The notes below the pieces were generated by a model that saw only the letters and a list, made by a program, of their open reading frames with translations, was not told the origin of the DNA and did not search any database. Below are positions 62,591 through 64,000 of a DNA stretch of 64,000 bases, piece after piece (positions within the stretch are counted from its first letter, which is position 1; each line of letters opens with the position of its first letter). Source of the stretch: WHSW01 sp963851045 (GTDB taxonomy: Bacteria; Actinomycetota; Thermoleophilia; Solirubrobacterales; 70-9); assembly GCA_963851045.1 (NCBI GenBank), contig CAWKNC010000001.1, forward strand, positions 62,001 through 126,000. Reading direction: 5' to 3'. The translations under genes and the position numbers were made by a program.

Positions 62591-63037
62591 TCAGCCGCGC
62601 TCGTGAAAAAAGAAGCCTGGAAGCGCGCCCTCGATGACGTCCTGGGTCATGCGCTGGGCGACCTCGAGATTGCCTGTGCGGACCGCGATGTCGTCGAGTG
62701 TGACGATTCCCACCAGATTTTCGCCCTCAAGCACCGGCAGGCGGCGAATCCGGTGGGCAACCATCAGCGCCGCGGCCTCCTCGAGGTCCATGTCCGCCTC
62801 GCCGGTGACCAACGGCCACGAGGCATGTTCGCCAATCGGCTCGTCGCCTGGAAGCTCCTCGGCAAGCGCGCGGACCGTGAGGTCGCGGTCGGTAACCATC
62901 GCGGCGGGAGCGCCCTCCGTATCGCAGAGGACGATCGAGCCAACCGAGCGATCGCGCATCAGCCGCGCCACGGCGAGAACATCGGCGTCCGACCGGGCGG
63001 TGACGACGCCCGCGGTCATGATCTCGCGCAGCTGCAT
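62591..63037 (-). CDS. CBS-domain pair protein
   Basis: 148 residues from ATG 63037 (MQLREIMTAGVVT). The first CBS motif is VLAVARLMRDRSVGSIVLCD with MVTDRDLTVRALAEE. The second is LEEAAALMVAHRIRRLPVLE with VGIVTLDDIAVRTGN. Such modules bind adenosyl nucleotides. An in-frame extension to 63076 overlaps the divergent gene's start and is unlikely. It stands 37 bases from the saccharopine dehydrogenase-like gene. Confidence 0.9.
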   Translation of the reverse strand: MQLREIMTAGVVTARSDADVLAVARLMRDRSVGSIVLCDTEGAPAAMVTDRDLTVRALAEELPGDEPIGEHASWPLVTGEADMDLEEAAALMVAHRIRRLPVLEGENLVGIVTLDDIAVRTGNLEVAQRMTQDVIEGALPGFFFHERG

Positions 63038-63074
63038 GAGCCAACGATATCCGGGCGAATACGATCCGGCGTCC

Positions 63075-64000
63075 ATGTCGGACTCCTCAGGGGCAGAACA
63101 GAGCGGGCCGATCGCCGTCTACGGGGCGACCGGCTACACGGGCCGGCTCGTCGCAGCCGAGCTCAAGCGCCGCGGAGCCGACTTCGTCATTGCCGGGCGG
63201 AGCGCCAGCAAGCTCGACGCGCTCTCTGAGTCGCTCGGCGGAGCGCGGACGGCGGTTGCCACCCTCGACGACGGCGCGGCGCTGAGCGCTGCTCTCGAGC
63301 CGTGCGCCGCGGTGATCTCGTGTGCCGGCAGCCCGTTTACGGAGCACGGCGAGCCCGTTCTGGAGGCGGCGATCGCCGCGAAGACGCACTACATCGACAC
63401 GACGGGCGAGCAGCCGTTTATGAGCACGGTCTTTGCTCGCGATGCCGATGCGCAGGCCGCCGGGGTCGCGCTGGTGACGGCGATGGGATTCGACTACGTC
63501 CCGGGCGACATGATCGCCGCGCTCACCTGTGAGGGCGCCGAAGCGCTCGACGAGGTGAGCCTCGCCTACTGGACCGAGAGCTTTGGCCCCTCGCGGGGAA
63601 CGACGATCTCGGCCGTGGGCCAGATCGGCGCGGAGGAGCTCGAATGGCGCGACGGGCGCCTGCAGCAGGCGCCCCGCGCGGTGCGCCGGCCGGCGGTTGA
63701 GTTTCCAGAGCCGGCGGGGCACCAGCGGATGGTCAGTTACCCCGCGGGCGAGCACTTCACGGTGCCGCGCCATGTCGGTACGCGCAACGTCCGCACCTCG
63801 CTCTCGGCGTCGACGGTCGCTCCACACCCCAGGCTCGGCGCAACCGTTGCGCTGACGATGCCGGCCCTTCGCTATGCGCTCAGAACCCGAGCACGTGGCC
63901 TGGTGGAGAAGGCGATCGCGAAGATGCCCGAGGGCCCGAGCGCGCAGGCGCGGCGCCGAGCGAGATTTCTGATCGTCTGCACGGCAAGCGGCGCCTCGGG
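63075..64000 (+). CDS. Saccharopine dehydrogenase-family protein (partial, runs off the window)
   Basis: 308 complete codons from ATG 63075 to the window end, without a stop. IAVYGATGYTGRLVAAELK and DFVIAGRSASKLDALSESL show the Rossmann dinucleotide fold, and HYIDTTGEQPFMSTVFA with AMGFDYVPGDMIAAL is the family signature of bacterial trans-acting enoyl reductase-like proteins rather than true lysine-pathway enzymes. The substrate is unknown. The C-terminal end is not visible. Confidence 0.85.
   Translation, partial: MSDSSGAEQSGPIAVYGATGYTGRLVAAELKRRGADFVIAGRSASKLDALSESLGGARTAVATLDDGAALSAALEPCAAVISCAGSPFTEHGEPVLEAAIAAKTHYIDTTGEQPFMSTVFARDADAQAAGVALVTAMGFDYVPGDMIAALTCEGAEALDEVSLAYWTESFGPSRGTTISAVGQIGAEELEWRDGRLQQAPRAVRRPAVEFPEPAGHQRMVSYPAGEHFTVPRHVGTRNVRTSLSASTVAPHPRLGATVALTMPALRYALRTRARGLVEKAIAKMPEGPSAQARRRARFLIVCTASGAS

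Overview
The window is a very GC-rich bacterial chromosome segment with compact gene packing, many GTG and TTG starts, frequent ATGA/GTGA stop-start overlaps, an NrdR plus B12-dependent ribonucleotide reductase pair, and a complete 14-subunit complex I operon. This points to an actinobacterium. The protein style (Usp-rich stress island, collagen-like and NHL surface proteins, ThyX-like tandem protein) suggests a deep-branching class such as Thermoleophilia, but that placement is inference. I saw no rRNA, tRNA, CRISPR array, insertion sequence or prophage gene.

Layout. 1-6974: a partial archaeal-type topoisomerase I, a siroheme-pathway dehydrogenase, an aldo/keto reductase with two apparent frameshifts, a hemolysin III/PAQR membrane protein with an 11-residue-repeat N-terminal helix, then nrdR-nrdJ behind a recognisable NrdR box. 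6975-17724: a stress and redox island with four tandem-domain universal stress proteins, a CBS protein, a VTT-type membrane protein, a double-GAF histidine kinase resembling DosS, an FAD oxidoreductase, a NarL-type response regulator, a ZIP transporter, and a VKOR plus DsbA-like pair. Its intergenic regions share a CCGTAGTGA-like motif. 17727-22036: small membrane proteins, NAD(P)-binding and SDR enzymes, a frameshifted winged-helix protein, and Ohr. 22116-31184: lon, secreted proteins, an RNA polymerase sigma factor with a textbook promoter, an acyl-CoA thioesterase, msrB and serS. 31196-32758: a c-type cytochrome lipoprotein, a flavin reductase-like protein and a membrane protein.

32849-48207: nuoA to nuoN in order, nearly all translationally coupled, with one VOC-fold gene between nuoI and nuoJ. 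The operon encodes an NADH:quinone oxidoreductase. 48165-52437: a secreted beta-helix protein, then a molybdate locus (HTH-TOBE regulator, modA, modB, modC) with two strong inverted repeats before modA and apparent frameshifts in the 5' ends of modA and modB. 52434-57951: a cupin, a class III aminotransferase, a glycerate 2-kinase-like protein, two small proteins, and a tandem ThyX-like protein. 57981-64000: a secreted esterase-like protein, a secreted trypsin-like protease with RTX-like repeats, a run of exported and membrane proteins, a CBS protein and the start of a saccharopine dehydrogenase-like protein.

At least seven apparent single-base frameshifts sit in genes whose flanking frames are otherwise intact. 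They could be sequencing errors or real decay, and coordinates of those genes should be read with that in mind.
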